This document shows, piece after piece, positions 33,172 to 42,532 of a DNA stretch of 64,000 nucleotides. Location of the stretch: assembly GCF_036346855.1 (NCBI RefSeq), contig NZ_CP107841.1:5212001-5276000 (forward strand). Direction: 5' to 3'. Every line of letters begins with the position of its first letter. Position 1 is the stretch's first letter. The translations under genes were made by a program, and so were the position numbers. The notes under the pieces are model-generated. The model had not been told where the DNA came from, did not search any database, and saw only the letters and a list, made by a program, of their open reading frames with translations. This stretch comes from Streptomyces europaeiscabiei (GTDB lineage: Bacteria > Actinomycetota > Actinomycetes > Streptomycetales > Streptomycetaceae).

Positions 33172-35583
33172 GTGGCCGAGGCGGCAGACTTCCAGGGGAC
33201 GAGTCCCTCACCTGCCCGCCGGTGGCTGCTGCGCACCGGAGCGCTGTTCGCCGGGGCACCGCTGCTGGCCGGTCTGGTTCAGCTGCCCGCGGCCCTGTCC
33301 GCGGAGGCGGCGCCGAAAGCCTCCCTGACCGAGGCCACGGGGTCGAACACGGTCGAGGTCTCCCTGGACTCGCTCAGCCCCAGCCTGCCCACCGACGGCG
33401 ACACGGTCACCGTCTCCGGCACGGTCACGAACAAGGGCAAGCAGACGGTCACGGATGCCCACGTGGGCCTGCGTGTGGCCTCAGGGGCCGTGACGGGCCG
33501 CTCGGCCATCGACGACGCGGCCAAACGTACCGGCTTCGACCAGTTCACGGACGGGACGGAGGTCGGCGGGAAGTACGTGGAGAAGTTTCCCGAGCTCGCC
33601 TCCGGTGTGGCCCAGCCCTTCACCATCTCGGTGCCCGTCAAGGAGCTGGATCTCGGCTCGGACGGTGTCTATCAGCTGGGTGTCTCGCTGTCGGGCAAGA
33701 CCGCCGCCGCTCAGTACGACCAGGTCCTCGGCATCCAGCGCACCTTCCTGCCGTGGCAGCCCGACGCTGCGGGTGCCAAGACGAAGACGACGTACCTCTG
33801 GCCGCTGATCTCCACCACCCACCTGACGGCCGAGACCGGTCCCGGCGAGCAACAGACGCCTGTCTTCCTGAACGACGACCTGGCCAAGGAGATCTCGGCC
33901 GGCGGGCGCCTGGAGCAGATGCTGACGCTGGGCAAGGACCTGGACATCACCTGGGTGATCGATCCGGATCTGCTGGCATCGGTGGTCGCGATGACGGGGA
34001 GCTACCGGGTCCGGAGCGAAGGAACCACCGTCGCGGGCAAGAACCAGGCCGTCGCCAAGGAGTGGCTGACGGAGCTCGAGACGGCGGTCCAGGGCGAGGA
34101 GGTGATCGCTCTCCCCTTCGCCGACCCCGACCTCGCTTCGTTGGCCCACAACGGAAAGACGATCACGGGCTCCCTCAGCCGACTCAAGGGCGCCACCGAT
34201 GTGGCCTCGGACACCGTCCGGAACATCCTCCGGGTGGAACCCGACACGGACTTCACCTGGCCCGTCAACGGCGCCGTCGACCCGTCGATCGTCAAGGTCG
34301 CCATCTCCGCGGGCGCCGACAAGGTGATCGCCCGCAGCGACAGCCTGCAGGAGAGCAGCAGCCTGTCCTACACGCCCAACGCCGCCCGCCCCATCGGCGG
34401 CGGCACCACGGCAGTGGTCGCGGACGCCCGGCTGTCGACTGCGTTCCAGGGCGACATGACGAAGGCCGAGAGCTCCACGCTGGCGGTGCAGAGGTTCCTC
34501 GCCCAGAGCCTGGTGACGGACCTCCAGAACAACAAGCAGCGCAGCATCGTGATCGCCCCGCAGCGCATGCCGTCGGCGAGCCAGGCGCAGACGATGGCGC
34601 AGGCACTGACGGCGCTCCAGGGGGGAAACTGGTCGCAACCCCAGGAACTGTCCGAGGCCGCCGCCGCGAAGCCCGACCCGGACGCCAACACCAGGATCCC
34701 GTCAGCCTCGGCCTACCCCAAGTCGCTGCGGAAGCAGGCACTGCCGAAGTCGGCGTTCGAGGAGATCCACGCCACCCAGGCCGACCTCGACCGCTTCAAG
34801 GTGATCCTCTCCGACGAATCCCGCGTGGTCACGCCGTTCGGCAGGACCATGGACCGAGAGATGTCCACGTCCTGGCGGGGCCACTCCATGAACGCGGCGG
34901 TCTATCGCAACGACGTGCAGTCGTACCTCAACTCGCTCACCGACCAGGTCCGGCTGATCGAGAAGTCCGAGACGAAACTCTCGGGCCGCAGCGCAACGAT
35001 CCCTGTGACCGTGCAGAACAACCTCGTGCAGGGTGTCGACAATCTGACACTTCGCCTCACGTCGAAGGCCCCGAAGCGCCTGAAGATCGGTGACGATGAC
35101 TTCGACGAGCACTCCGTCGACATCTCCGGCGGTCACAGCGAATCGGTGAAGTTCACCACCAACGCCAAGGCCAACGGCAAGGCCGATGTCGTCGCCCAGC
35201 TCTACACGGCGGACGGCGAGAAGTATGGTGACGAGGTCAGATTCACCGTGAACGTCACCGAGATCACGGCCACGGTCATGCTGGTCATCGCCGGTGGCGT
35301 CCTGCTCCTCGTCCTCGCAGGATTCCGGATGTACACCCAGCGCAAGCGCGCCGCTGCCCGGCAGGCGGCGGAAGAAGCCTCCATGGACGACGACGACCCG
35401 TCGGAAAGCGTCCCGACGGACGAGGACGCGAACGCCGAAGCGGCCTCTGTCGTACACACTGCCGAAGAGCAGTCCCCGGCGAAGTCCGGGTCAGATGAGC
35501 CGGAGCACCCGAGTGACCCGGCACCGGACACCGCTCCGGAAAGTGCCGACCCCTCCGGCACGGGTGAGAGAGTGGACCGTTGA
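33172..35583 (+). CDS. DUF6049-like secreted/membrane protein upstream of MurJ
   Basis: 803 residues from GTG 33172 (an ATG at 33118 is in frame). N-terminal signal segment (RRWLLRTGALFAGAPLLAGL), a ~690-residue extracytoplasmic part with an early Ig-like/CARDB-like region, one TM helix near residues 700-722 (VMLVIAGGVLLLVLAGFRMY), and an acidic Asp/Glu/Ser/Pro tail inside the cell. Homologues lie upstream of mviN/murJ in many actinobacteria (Rv3909 position in M. tuberculosis). Function unknown; envelope role by context. Confidence 0.85.
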   Translation: MAEAADFQGTSPSPARRWLLRTGALFAGAPLLAGLVQLPAALSAEAAPKASLTEATGSNTVEVSLDSLSPSLPTDGDTVTVSGTVTNKGKQTVTDAHVGLRVASGAVTGRSAIDDAAKRTGFDQFTDGTEVGGKYVEKFPELASGVAQPFTISVPVKELDLGSDGVYQLGVSLSGKTAAAQYDQVLGIQRTFLPWQPDAAGAKTKTTYLWPLISTTHLTAETGPGEQQTPVFLNDDLAKEISAGGRLEQMLTLGKDLDITWVIDPDLLASVVAMTGSYRVRSEGTTVAGKNQAVAKEWLTELETAVQGEEVIALPFADPDLASLAHNGKTITGSLSRLKGATDVASDTVRNILRVEPDTDFTWPVNGAVDPSIVKVAISAGADKVIARSDSLQESSSLSYTPNAARPIGGGTTAVVADARLSTAFQGDMTKAESSTLAVQRFLAQSLVTDLQNNKQRSIVIAPQRMPSASQAQTMAQALTALQGGNWSQPQELSEAAAAKPDPDANTRIPSASAYPKSLRKQALPKSAFEEIHATQADLDRFKVILSDESRVVTPFGRTMDREMSTSWRGHSMNAAVYRNDVQSYLNSLTDQVRLIEKSETKLSGRSATIPVTVQNNLVQGVDNLTLRLTSKAPKRLKIGDDDFDEHSVDISGGHSESVKFTTNAKANGKADVVAQLYTADGEKYGDEVRFTVNVTEITATVMLVIAGGVLLLVLAGFRMYTQRKRAAARQAAEEASMDDDDPSESVPTDEDANAEAASVVHTAEEQSPAKSGSDEPEHPSDPAPDTAPESADPSGTGERVDR

Positions 35584-35630
35584 GCGACTGTCGTGGCCGG
35601 TTGGCCCGGGGACGATGAGGTGGGGTAACC

Positions 35631-37850
35631 ATGAACGCGCCGTACGACGGTGACCGCGGCCAGGGCGCGGCCGACTCGGGGTATCCCGACGGCCGCCAGC
35701 CCGGGCCGGGCCAGGTACCGCCGCAGCCCCCCGCGGACATGTACCTCCAGGATGCCTACGGCCAGGACCCCTACCGCGCGCGCGATCTGGCCGCCCAGGA
35801 CCCGGTGGCCGAGGCGCTCTACGACCGTGCCGCGCACCCGCCGCCCGCTCCGGGCACCTACCAGCCGCAGCAGCCGCCGCTCTACTCCCAGCCGTCGGCG
35901 CCTCAGTACGCGCCCGACCCCCGTGTGTGGGCCCAGACGCCCGCGCCCGAGCCCGAAGGGCCGACCCGCCATCTGCCGTACGGCGACGACGCGCGTACGA
36001 CCCAGTTCGTGGGCGTGGACGACCTGGTGACCCAGGCCGGCGAGGAGCGCCACGAGCCGGACGCGTTCGCCCATCTCTTCCGCGACCAGCAGCAGGGCGG
36101 CGCCCCCATGGGGCAGCCCTCGGTTCCCGGACCGGCCCCCGCCCCGTCGCCCGGTCCGGGCCGCCCTGAGTACCAGGAGCCCGCCCCCGCTCCGACACCC
36201 GCGCCTCCGGCGAAGAAGGGCGGGCGGGCCTCCGGCCTGCTGAAGTCGAGCGCCGTGATGGCGGCGGGCACCATGGTGTCGCGCCTCACGGGGTTCATCC
36301 GCTCGGCGATGATCGTCTCGGCGCTGGGCCTCGCACTTCTCGGTGAGTCCTTCCAGGTCGCCTACCAACTACCGACGATGATCTACATCCTGACCGTCGG
36401 CGGTGGTCTCAACTCCGTCTTCGTGCCGCAGCTCGTCCGTGCCATGAAGGACGACGACGACGGCGGAGAGGCGTACGCCAACAGGCTGCTGACCCTGGTC
36501 ATGGTGATCCTGGGCCTCCTCACCGCGCTCGCGATGTTCGCCGCACCCCTGCTCGTCCGCGCGCTGTCGACGCCCCTCGCCACCAACGCCGAGGCCAACG
36601 ACGTCGCCGTCACCTTCACCCGTTACTTCCTGCCCTCGATCTTCTTCATGGGCATCCACGTGGTGATGGGGCAGATCCTCAACGCCCGCGGCCGCTTCGG
36701 CGCGATGATGTGGACGCCGGTCCTCAACAACATCGTCATCATCGTCACCCTCGGCGCCTTCCTGTGGGTCTACGGCAGCGCGGCAGACTCCGGCATGACG
36801 GTCGAGAACATCCCGCCGGAGGGCGAGCAGCTGCTCGGCATCGGCATCCTCCTGGGCCTCGTGGTCCAGGCCCTCGCGATGATCCCGTACCTGCGGGAGA
36901 CCGGGTTCCGGATGCGGCTGCGCTTCGACTGGAAGGGCCACGGCCTCGGCAAAGCCGCGATGCTCGCCAAGTGGACGATCCTTTTCGTGCTCGCCAACCA
37001 GGCGGGCGCCCTCGTCGTCACACAGCTGGCGACCGCGGCGGTCACGGAGACCAGGATCGCCGGAACCGGTTTCAGCGCCTACGCCAACGCCCAGCTCATC
37101 TGGGGCCTGCCGCAGGCCATCATCACCGTCTCGCTCATGGCCGCCCTCCTGCCGCGTATCTCCCGCTCGGCCGCCGAGGACGACACGGGCGCCGTCCGTG
37201 ACGACATCTCACAGGGCCTGCGCACCACGGCCGTTGCCATCGTGCCGATCGCCTTCGGCTTCCTCGCCCTCGGCATCCCGATGTGTACGCTGATCTTCGG
37301 CCCCTCCGGCACCGGCGCCGCCACCAACATGGGCTTCATGCTGATGGCCTTCGGGCTCGGTCTGATCCCGTACTCCGTGCAGTACGTCGTCCTGCGCGCC
37401 TTCTACGCGTACGAGGACACCCGGACCCCGTTCTACAACACGGTCATCGTGGCCGCCGTCAACGCGAGCGCCTCCGCGGTCTGCTTCTTCGTGATCCCGG
37501 CCCGCTGGGCCGTGGTCGGCATGGCGGCCTCGTACGGCCTGGCCTACATGATCGGTGTCGGCATCGCCTGGCGCCGACTCAAGAAGCGGCTGGGAGGCGA
37601 CCTGGACGGTTCCAGGGTCATGCGGACGTACGCGCGGCTGTCCATCGCCTCGCTGCCCGCGGCGCTGCTCAGCGGCGCCGCCTGCTACGGCATCAGCCGG
37701 GCCCTGGGACAGGGCGTCGGCGGCTCGATGCTCGCACTCGTCGGGGGAGGAATCGTGCTGCTCGGTGTCTTCTACGTAGCCGCGCGACGCATGCGCATCG
37801 AAGAGCTCAACTCGATGGTCGGCATGGTTCGCGGACGGCTGGGGCGCTGA
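35631..37850 (+). CDS. murJ: Lipid II flippase MurJ (MviN family)
   Basis: 739 residues. The first ~195 are Pro/Gln/Tyr-rich and disordered; the MurJ core follows with about 14 helices (SSAVMAAGTMVSRLTGFIRS, then FFMGIHVVMGQILNARGRFGAM). Flips lipid II across the membrane for peptidoglycan synthesis. GAGGTGGGG precedes ATG 35631. In Mycobacterium the homologous protein is fused to a pseudokinase; here the pseudokinase is a separate gene 118 bp downstream. Confidence 0.92.
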   Translation: MNAPYDGDRGQGAADSGYPDGRQPGPGQVPPQPPADMYLQDAYGQDPYRARDLAAQDPVAEALYDRAAHPPPAPGTYQPQQPPLYSQPSAPQYAPDPRVWAQTPAPEPEGPTRHLPYGDDARTTQFVGVDDLVTQAGEERHEPDAFAHLFRDQQQGGAPMGQPSVPGPAPAPSPGPGRPEYQEPAPAPTPAPPAKKGGRASGLLKSSAVMAAGTMVSRLTGFIRSAMIVSALGLALLGESFQVAYQLPTMIYILTVGGGLNSVFVPQLVRAMKDDDDGGEAYANRLLTLVMVILGLLTALAMFAAPLLVRALSTPLATNAEANDVAVTFTRYFLPSIFFMGIHVVMGQILNARGRFGAMMWTPVLNNIVIIVTLGAFLWVYGSAADSGMTVENIPPEGEQLLGIGILLGLVVQALAMIPYLRETGFRMRLRFDWKGHGLGKAAMLAKWTILFVLANQAGALVVTQLATAAVTETRIAGTGFSAYANAQLIWGLPQAIITVSLMAALLPRISRSAAEDDTGAVRDDISQGLRTTAVAIVPIAFGFLALGIPMCTLIFGPSGTGAATNMGFMLMAFGLGLIPYSVQYVVLRAFYAYEDTRTPFYNTVIVAAVNASASAVCFFVIPARWAVVGMAASYGLAYMIGVGIAWRRLKKRLGGDLDGSRVMRTYARLSIASLPAALLSGAACYGISRALGQGVGGSMLALVGGGIVLLGVFYVAARRMRIEELNSMVGMVRGRLGR

Positions 37851-37968
37851 GGCTGGGGTACGCGCACAACCATCGTCCGCCGCCGCGTGTCGCTCATAGC
37901 GGCGGACTGTGGGCACAATTGGCTTTGGCGTCTCGGAGCGCTCAACGGATGGGGAGGCAGGAACGACG

Positions 37969-39669
37969 GTGGCGGAACGGAGCACGGCTGCCGTCGACGT
38001 GGCAGACAACAGCGGCGACGAGCCGCTGACCGCACAAGCGGACCAGTCCACGGCCGACGGGGAGGCCCAGAACCGGGAGCGGGACACGGAAAGCTCGGCG
38101 AGCGAAGAGGCACAAGGGAGCAGCGGTACCGAGGGCCCTTCGAAGACGACACCGCCCGAACTGCACAGCGGCCACAAACTCGCCAGGCGCTACCGCCTCG
38201 AGGAGTGCGTCACCCGTCTGGACGGTTTCAGCAGTTGGCGTGCCGTGGACGAGAAACTGCGGCGCGCGGTCGGGGTGCATGTGCTGCCCGCAGACCACGC
38301 CCGCGGTCGTTCCGTGCTGGCGGCGGCCCGCTCCTCGGCGTTGCTGGGGGACCCCCGCTTCGTCCAGGTGCTGGACGCAGTCGAGGAGAACGACCTCGTG
38401 TACGTGGTGCACGAATGGCTGCCCGACGCCACGGAGCTGACGGCGCTGCTGGCGCACGGTCCGCTGGAACCTCATGACGCGTACCAGATGGTCACGCAGG
38501 TCTCCCACGCCATGGCCGCCGCGCACCGCGAAGGCCTCTCGCATCTGCGGCTCAACCCGAGCGCCGTGCTGCGTTCCGGTTCCGGGCAGTGGCGTATCCG
38601 CGGTCTCGCCGTGAACGCCGCGCTGCGCGGCATCGCCTCGGACACCCCGCAGCGCACGGACACAGAGGCGATCGGCGCCCTGCTGTACGCGGCGCTCACC
38701 CAGCGCTGGCCGTACGAGAACGACGCACACGGCCTCTCCGGGCTCCCCAAGGGCGTCGGGCTCATCGCGCCCGACCAGGTCCGTGCGGGCGTCCACAGGG
38801 GGCTGTCGGAGCTCTCCATGCGCGCGCTCGTCAACGACGGTGCCACCGCCTCCCGCCACCAGTCTCCGTGCACGACGCCGGAGGAACTGGTGAAGGCTGT
38901 CGGTGAGATGCCCCGCATCCGCCCGCCGGAGCCCACGTTCACCGCGCCGCCCGACTACCAGCGCACGACGTACCAGCAGGGGACATACGGCCGTCAGACG
39001 CCCCGCCCCGGCGCTACCCAGCCGATCTCGATGCCCCCGCCCCCCTTGCAGAGCCGTACCGGCAAGGCCCTCAAGTGGGCCGTGTCGGCACTTCTCATCG
39101 CCGCTCTGGGGCTCGGCAGCTGGCAGCTCGCGGACGCGCTGATAGGCGAAGGCAAGAGCGACGATGAGAAGCCGGCGCAGACCCCCTCAAGCAGCGACAA
39201 AGCCCCATCACCGTCCACCACGGGCAAGTCAATCACCATCGCCCGCGCGTTCGATTTCGACCCATTCGGCAATGACGGTTCCGAGAACTCGTCCGACGTC
39301 GGAAAGCTCTCCGACAGCAGCATGAGCACGTACTGGGAGACCAGCTTCTACACCAGTGCGGATTTCGGGCGGCTCAAGAGTGGGGTCGGGGTCGTTCTCG
39401 ATCTTGGAAAAGTGCAGCAGGTCGGAAAGGTACGTGTCTCCTTCGTGGGGAGCACATCTGTCGAACTGCGCGCGGCTACGGGCAGTGCCACACAGCCCGG
39501 CTCCTTCGACGACTACAGCAAAGTTACGGACGGCACCGGCGCAAGTGTGACACTTGAACCGAAAGAGTCCGTGAAGGCCCGATACCTGTTGGTTTGGCTG
39601 ACTAAACTCCCCTTGACGGCCGACGGGAATTACCGTGGAAAGGTACTGGACGTGAAGGTGACCAGCTGA
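37969..39669 (+). CDS. Membrane pseudokinase downstream of murJ
   Basis: 566 residues from GTG 37969 (AGGA six bases upstream). Disordered acidic N-terminus, a kinase-like domain (~residues 65-310), Pro/Tyr-rich linker, one TM helix (KWAVSALLIAALGLGSWQLA) and an extracellular discoidin/F5-8-like beta domain. The kinase core lacks every catalytic element: no VAIK lysine (VGVHVLP), HRD replaced by HLR (HLRLNPSAV), no DFG (IRGLAVN). This matches the MviN pseudokinase of mycobacteria, whose phosphorylated form recruits FhaA. Confidence 0.85.
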   Translation: MAERSTAAVDVADNSGDEPLTAQADQSTADGEAQNRERDTESSASEEAQGSSGTEGPSKTTPPELHSGHKLARRYRLEECVTRLDGFSSWRAVDEKLRRAVGVHVLPADHARGRSVLAAARSSALLGDPRFVQVLDAVEENDLVYVVHEWLPDATELTALLAHGPLEPHDAYQMVTQVSHAMAAAHREGLSHLRLNPSAVLRSGSGQWRIRGLAVNAALRGIASDTPQRTDTEAIGALLYAALTQRWPYENDAHGLSGLPKGVGLIAPDQVRAGVHRGLSELSMRALVNDGATASRHQSPCTTPEELVKAVGEMPRIRPPEPTFTAPPDYQRTTYQQGTYGRQTPRPGATQPISMPPPPLQSRTGKALKWAVSALLIAALGLGSWQLADALIGEGKSDDEKPAQTPSSSDKAPSPSTTGKSITIARAFDFDPFGNDGSENSSDVGKLSDSSMSTYWETSFYTSADFGRLKSGVGVVLDLGKVQQVGKVRVSFVGSTSVELRAATGSATQPGSFDDYSKVTDGTGASVTLEPKESVKARYLLVWLTKLPLTADGNYRGKVLDVKVTS

Positions 39670-39930
39670 CTTCCGTTTCAGGGAAGCCAGTCGGCAAAAA
39701 CACTGCGTTGCCGAATCCGTGCAGCAGATTCGGCTCTAGACCTCATGCCGGAATCATCCGCTCACTACGTTGCTGCCACCATGAGTCAAAGCGCCGTGCA
39801 AGGCTGCGGCCTTCCTTCAAACATCCGCGGCACAGATCTGCTCCGGTCTACCCGGGACGGTGTTGGTGACCCAGCACATTTGGGCGCCGGCGGCGGACGC
39901 AATCTATCCGAGGTGCTCCAGCTCGGTGCG
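39670..39930. other. Non-coding flank left of transposase remnant
   Basis: Region after the pseudokinase stop. A run on the minus strand may be further degraded transposase C-terminus, but no frame survives and no gene is supported. Confidence 0.4.
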
Positions 39931-40171
39931 GCCTTGGAGATCCCGGCGTCCCCGCCGATGGCCTTGACCAGGTCGTCCACGCCACGAGTGGAGACGCTTT
40001 GCACGTCCGCCTCCCTCGGTACCCGTTGCGCATCCTCGTGCGTGTCTCGGTGTGCTCGCCGAGTTCGGCGACTATCCGGGCAGTAGCTTCGGCCTTGATG
40101 AGATCCTGCAGGGTCCGATGGGCCAGGACCCTGATCAACTCAATTACGTCTGCGGTGTGCAGTGACTCCAT
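39931..40171 (-). pseudogene. Broken IS256-family (mutator-type) transposase
   Basis: Read from ATG 40171: 5' part encodes IELIRVLAHRTLQDLIKAEA then ARIVAELGEHTETRTRMRNG, typical of the IS256 N-terminus. The next recognisable piece, VSTRGVDDLVKAIGGDAGIS (about 40004 down to 39931), is in a different frame. Between NGYR and VSTR a normal transposase has roughly 50-60 more residues (the strand-1/DDE entry region), so an internal deletion plus frameshift has occurred. The C-terminal two thirds with the DDE residues are gone. Non-functional. Confidence 0.75.
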
Positions 40172-40750
40172 CAGGCGGACCCGAAGAGGTTGCGCGAGGC
40201 CGCCCCGTGGCCAGGGGCTATGCAGAGATCGCTGCTACACCACTCGGTGGGACATTCGGTGGAGCCCGTCCCACACCTCATCAAAGGCAGTCCACGGTGA
40301 CGCCCGCATTCCGAATCGAGCCCTCAGCTCGGCTTCTGTCCCGGACACGGCAAACAGGATCGGTTCACCCTCATTGGATTGCTGCTATTAAGCAGTTCGA
40401 CAGAAAGGAGCCTGCACCGAAGGCGCAGCGGCCAACATCGCAACAGCCGTTGCACCCAACGTCACCATTGCAACACTCTTGCGCATGTATACTCATTTCA
40501 ATTACGCATGCCATCGGTAGGTCAAATCGATATGGCCATCATAGCGATCACACAGATCTTTTCGTAAAATTCTATCTAAATCGTGACGTGGTGCCACCAA
40601 TGCCCCTGAAATAAGGAAACCTCGCAACCAATCGGACTATTCACGATTTCCACCCATACGTCCTGACCTAGTCCTACTCTTTCTGTATGCGGCTTAAATC
40701 TTTACACTGTGCACTTCTTCGGTGAAACTGGGAAGGAGGGGCAGAAACGG
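40172..40750. other. Low-GC region upstream of sigM, no gene supported
   Basis: About 43% GC by my count over 40501-40620, far below the ~70% of the neighbours, rising again at sigM. A 49-codon stop-free stretch without a good start lies on the minus strand at 40238-40384 and may belong to the inserted DNA. The sigM promoter must be near its right end; no clear ECF -35/-10 pair with correct spacing was found. Confidence 0.5.
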
Positions 40751-41458
40751 ATGCAAGATGATTGCCAAGGAGTCTCTGATCAAGCACTCCTCGCAAGGCA
40801 CCTTGAGGGTGACCCGGAAGCCTTCGGTGAGCTTGTACGCCGGCACCGGGACCGCCTGTGGGCCGTGGCTCTGCGCACCCTGGGGGACCGCGAGGAAGCG
40901 GCCGACGCAGTCCAGGACGCCCTCGTCTCCGCCTACCGGGCTGCCCACACCTTCCGCGGCCAATCGGCCGTCACAACATGGCTGCACCGCATCACGGTGA
41001 ACGCCTGTCTCGACCGCGCCCGCAAGGCCGCGTCCCGGAAGACCTCGCCTGTCGATGACACCGAGCGCCTGGAGCAGCTCTTGGAGCCGTACGAGGCGGC
41101 GTCCGCTCCGGTGGAGCGCAACGACCTGCACCGCCAGCTCCTGGAGGCGCTCGGCACCCTACCCGCCGACCAGCGTGCCGCGCTCGTCCTGGTGGACATG
41201 CAGGGCTATCCGGTGGCGGAGGCGGCCAGGATCCTCGACGTGCCCACCGGCACCGTGAAAAGCCGGTGTGCCCGTGGCAGAGCCAGGCTTCTGCCTCTCG
41301 TCACCCATCTCCGTACGGAGGGCGGTGGCAGGGACGGCAAGAAGTCGGCAGGGAAAAGGAACCGGACGCAGGAGACATCCGTCCCACCCGCAGCAGGACC
41401 ACATGATGCAGGACCAAGCGATTCAGCTGCTGTGAGGGGCGGAGGTGGCCGAGCGTGA
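40751..41458 (+). CDS. sigM: ECF RNA polymerase sigma factor SigM
   Basis: 235 residues from ATG 40751 (GGAGGGG upstream; an ATG at 40709 is in frame). Sigma-70 region 2 (DPEAFGELVRRHRDRLWAVA, DREEAADAVQDALVSAYR) and region 4 (LGTLPADQRAALVLVDMQGY, HTH then VKSRCARGRARL), plus a basic, disordered C-terminal 45 residues. Name based on the sigM-anti-sigma-trxB-trxA order shared with Mycobacterium. Stop overlaps the anti-sigma start (GTGA). Confidence 0.88.
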   Translation: MQDDCQGVSDQALLARHLEGDPEAFGELVRRHRDRLWAVALRTLGDREEAADAVQDALVSAYRAAHTFRGQSAVTTWLHRITVNACLDRARKAASRKTSPVDDTERLEQLLEPYEAASAPVERNDLHRQLLEALGTLPADQRAALVLVDMQGYPVAEAARILDVPTGTVKSRCARGRARLLPLVTHLRTEGGGRDGKKSAGKRNRTQETSVPPAAGPHDAGPSDSAAVRGGGGRA

Positions 41459-42360
41459 CATCCACGACCGACACGGCCGAGCACCCGGAGGTCACGGAGC
41501 TCTCCGACCTCATCGAGGGTCTGCTCCCGCCTTCCCGTACCGCGGACGTGCTACAGCACCTGGACGAGTGCCCGCTCTGCGCTGACGTGTACGCCTCCTT
41601 GGAAGAGATCGGCGGTTTGTTGGGCACCCTGCCGGGCCCTCCCCTTATGCCCAATGACGTGGCGGGGCGGATCGATGCCGCCCTGGCTGCCGAGGCTCTG
41701 CTGAACGCCACAGCATCCGAACGCGATACCGCCGATGAGTCTGCCGCTGCCAACGTCTCCCGCGCGACGGCAAGCGAGGACGGCGTGCATGTTTCACGTG
41801 AAACATGCACGCCGGTGGATCGCCCTGCCGGTCATCCACGCGCGTCCATCGGCCCAGGCCGCACGATCCAGAAGCGCCGAAACCGACGTGTGACGGTCAT
41901 CGGGACCGCCTTCGCGATCGCAGCCCTGGGCCTCGGTACCGTCCTTGTCCAGTCGATCGGTGAGAGCAACGGTCCCACGAGCACAGCTCCGACACCGACC
42001 TCCGTCACCTTCTCCGGCGTCAAGCTGGAGGAACGGGTCAATGACCTCCTGGACGAGACCGAGAAGCAGAGCTCCCCCGAGAAGGATTCCTTCGGGACTG
42101 CCGCGACCCCGGACAAGAGTAGGAACACAGTCTTCAGGGCCGACGTGCCCATCTGTATCGCGAAAGGCATTGGCGACACCACGGGCGCTATCGCGTCCGA
42201 ACGGGGCACCTTTCGAGGAGCGGACGCCTATCTCGTGCTGCTGCCCGACCGTTCCGACGACTCACGCGTCACCGCTTATGTCGTCGACGCCTCCTGCTTG
42301 GACAAGGCTTCGGAGCCGGCCGGCGACATTTTCGTGAAGCAGTCCTACGCCCGCCCCTGA
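41455..42360 (+). CDS. Transmembrane anti-sigma factor for SigM
   Basis: 301 residues, GTG start overlapping sigM's stop, so translationally coupled. N-terminal zinc-binding anti-sigma (ZAS) domain with HLDECPLCADVY (HxxxCxxC), a flexible linker, one TM helix (residues ~143-165, TVIGTAFAIAALGLGTVLV) and an extracytoplasmic C-terminus. Holds SigM at the membrane until a signal. The linker carries an in-frame perfect parS site encoding VSRET at residues 113-117, within a 34-bp palindrome. Confidence 0.85.
   Translation: MTSTTDTAEHPEVTELSDLIEGLLPPSRTADVLQHLDECPLCADVYASLEEIGGLLGTLPGPPLMPNDVAGRIDAALAAEALLNATASERDTADESAAANVSRATASEDGVHVSRETCTPVDRPAGHPRASIGPGRTIQKRRNRRVTVIGTAFAIAALGLGTVLVQSIGESNGPTSTAPTPTSVTFSGVKLEERVNDLLDETEKQSSPEKDSFGTAATPDKSRNTVFRADVPICIAKGIGDTTGAIASERGTFRGADAYLVLLPDRSDDSRVTAYVVDASCLDKASEPAGDIFVKQSYARP
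41791..41804. other. parS: parS site inside anti-sigma gene
   Basis: Perfect GTTTCACGTGAAAC at the centre of a 34-bp perfect palindrome (41781-41814), all coding. Confidence 0.95.
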
Positions 42361-42431
42361 GGGCTGTCGCTCGCGTGCACCATCCCTGGCATCCCTGCGC
42401 GGTGCCTTGTCTCCGTGTGCCCGGACACACC

Positions 42432-42459
42432 GGGAATGCGCGCCCCTTAGGATCCGTTG
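42432..42459 (+). promoter_or_regulatory. SigR-type promoter of trxB-trxA
   Basis: GGGAAT (42432-42437), exactly 18 bp, GTTG (42456-42459), the consensus of the disulphide-stress sigma factor SigR, 73 bp before the trxB start. The known SigR target trxBA of S. coelicolor has the same element. Confidence 0.8.
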
Positions 42460-42532
42460 GGTGGGGTGAGAGTTCCGAGAGCAGCTCCCACCGGCAGTAC
42501 ACCAGCAGTCTCCAGAGACGAGGAATCAAGCC

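Noticed and set aside
40615..40647. ECF-like promoter GGAAAC ... CGAT before sigM
   Set aside because: Spacing is 23 bp, well beyond the 16-17 bp of ECF promoters.
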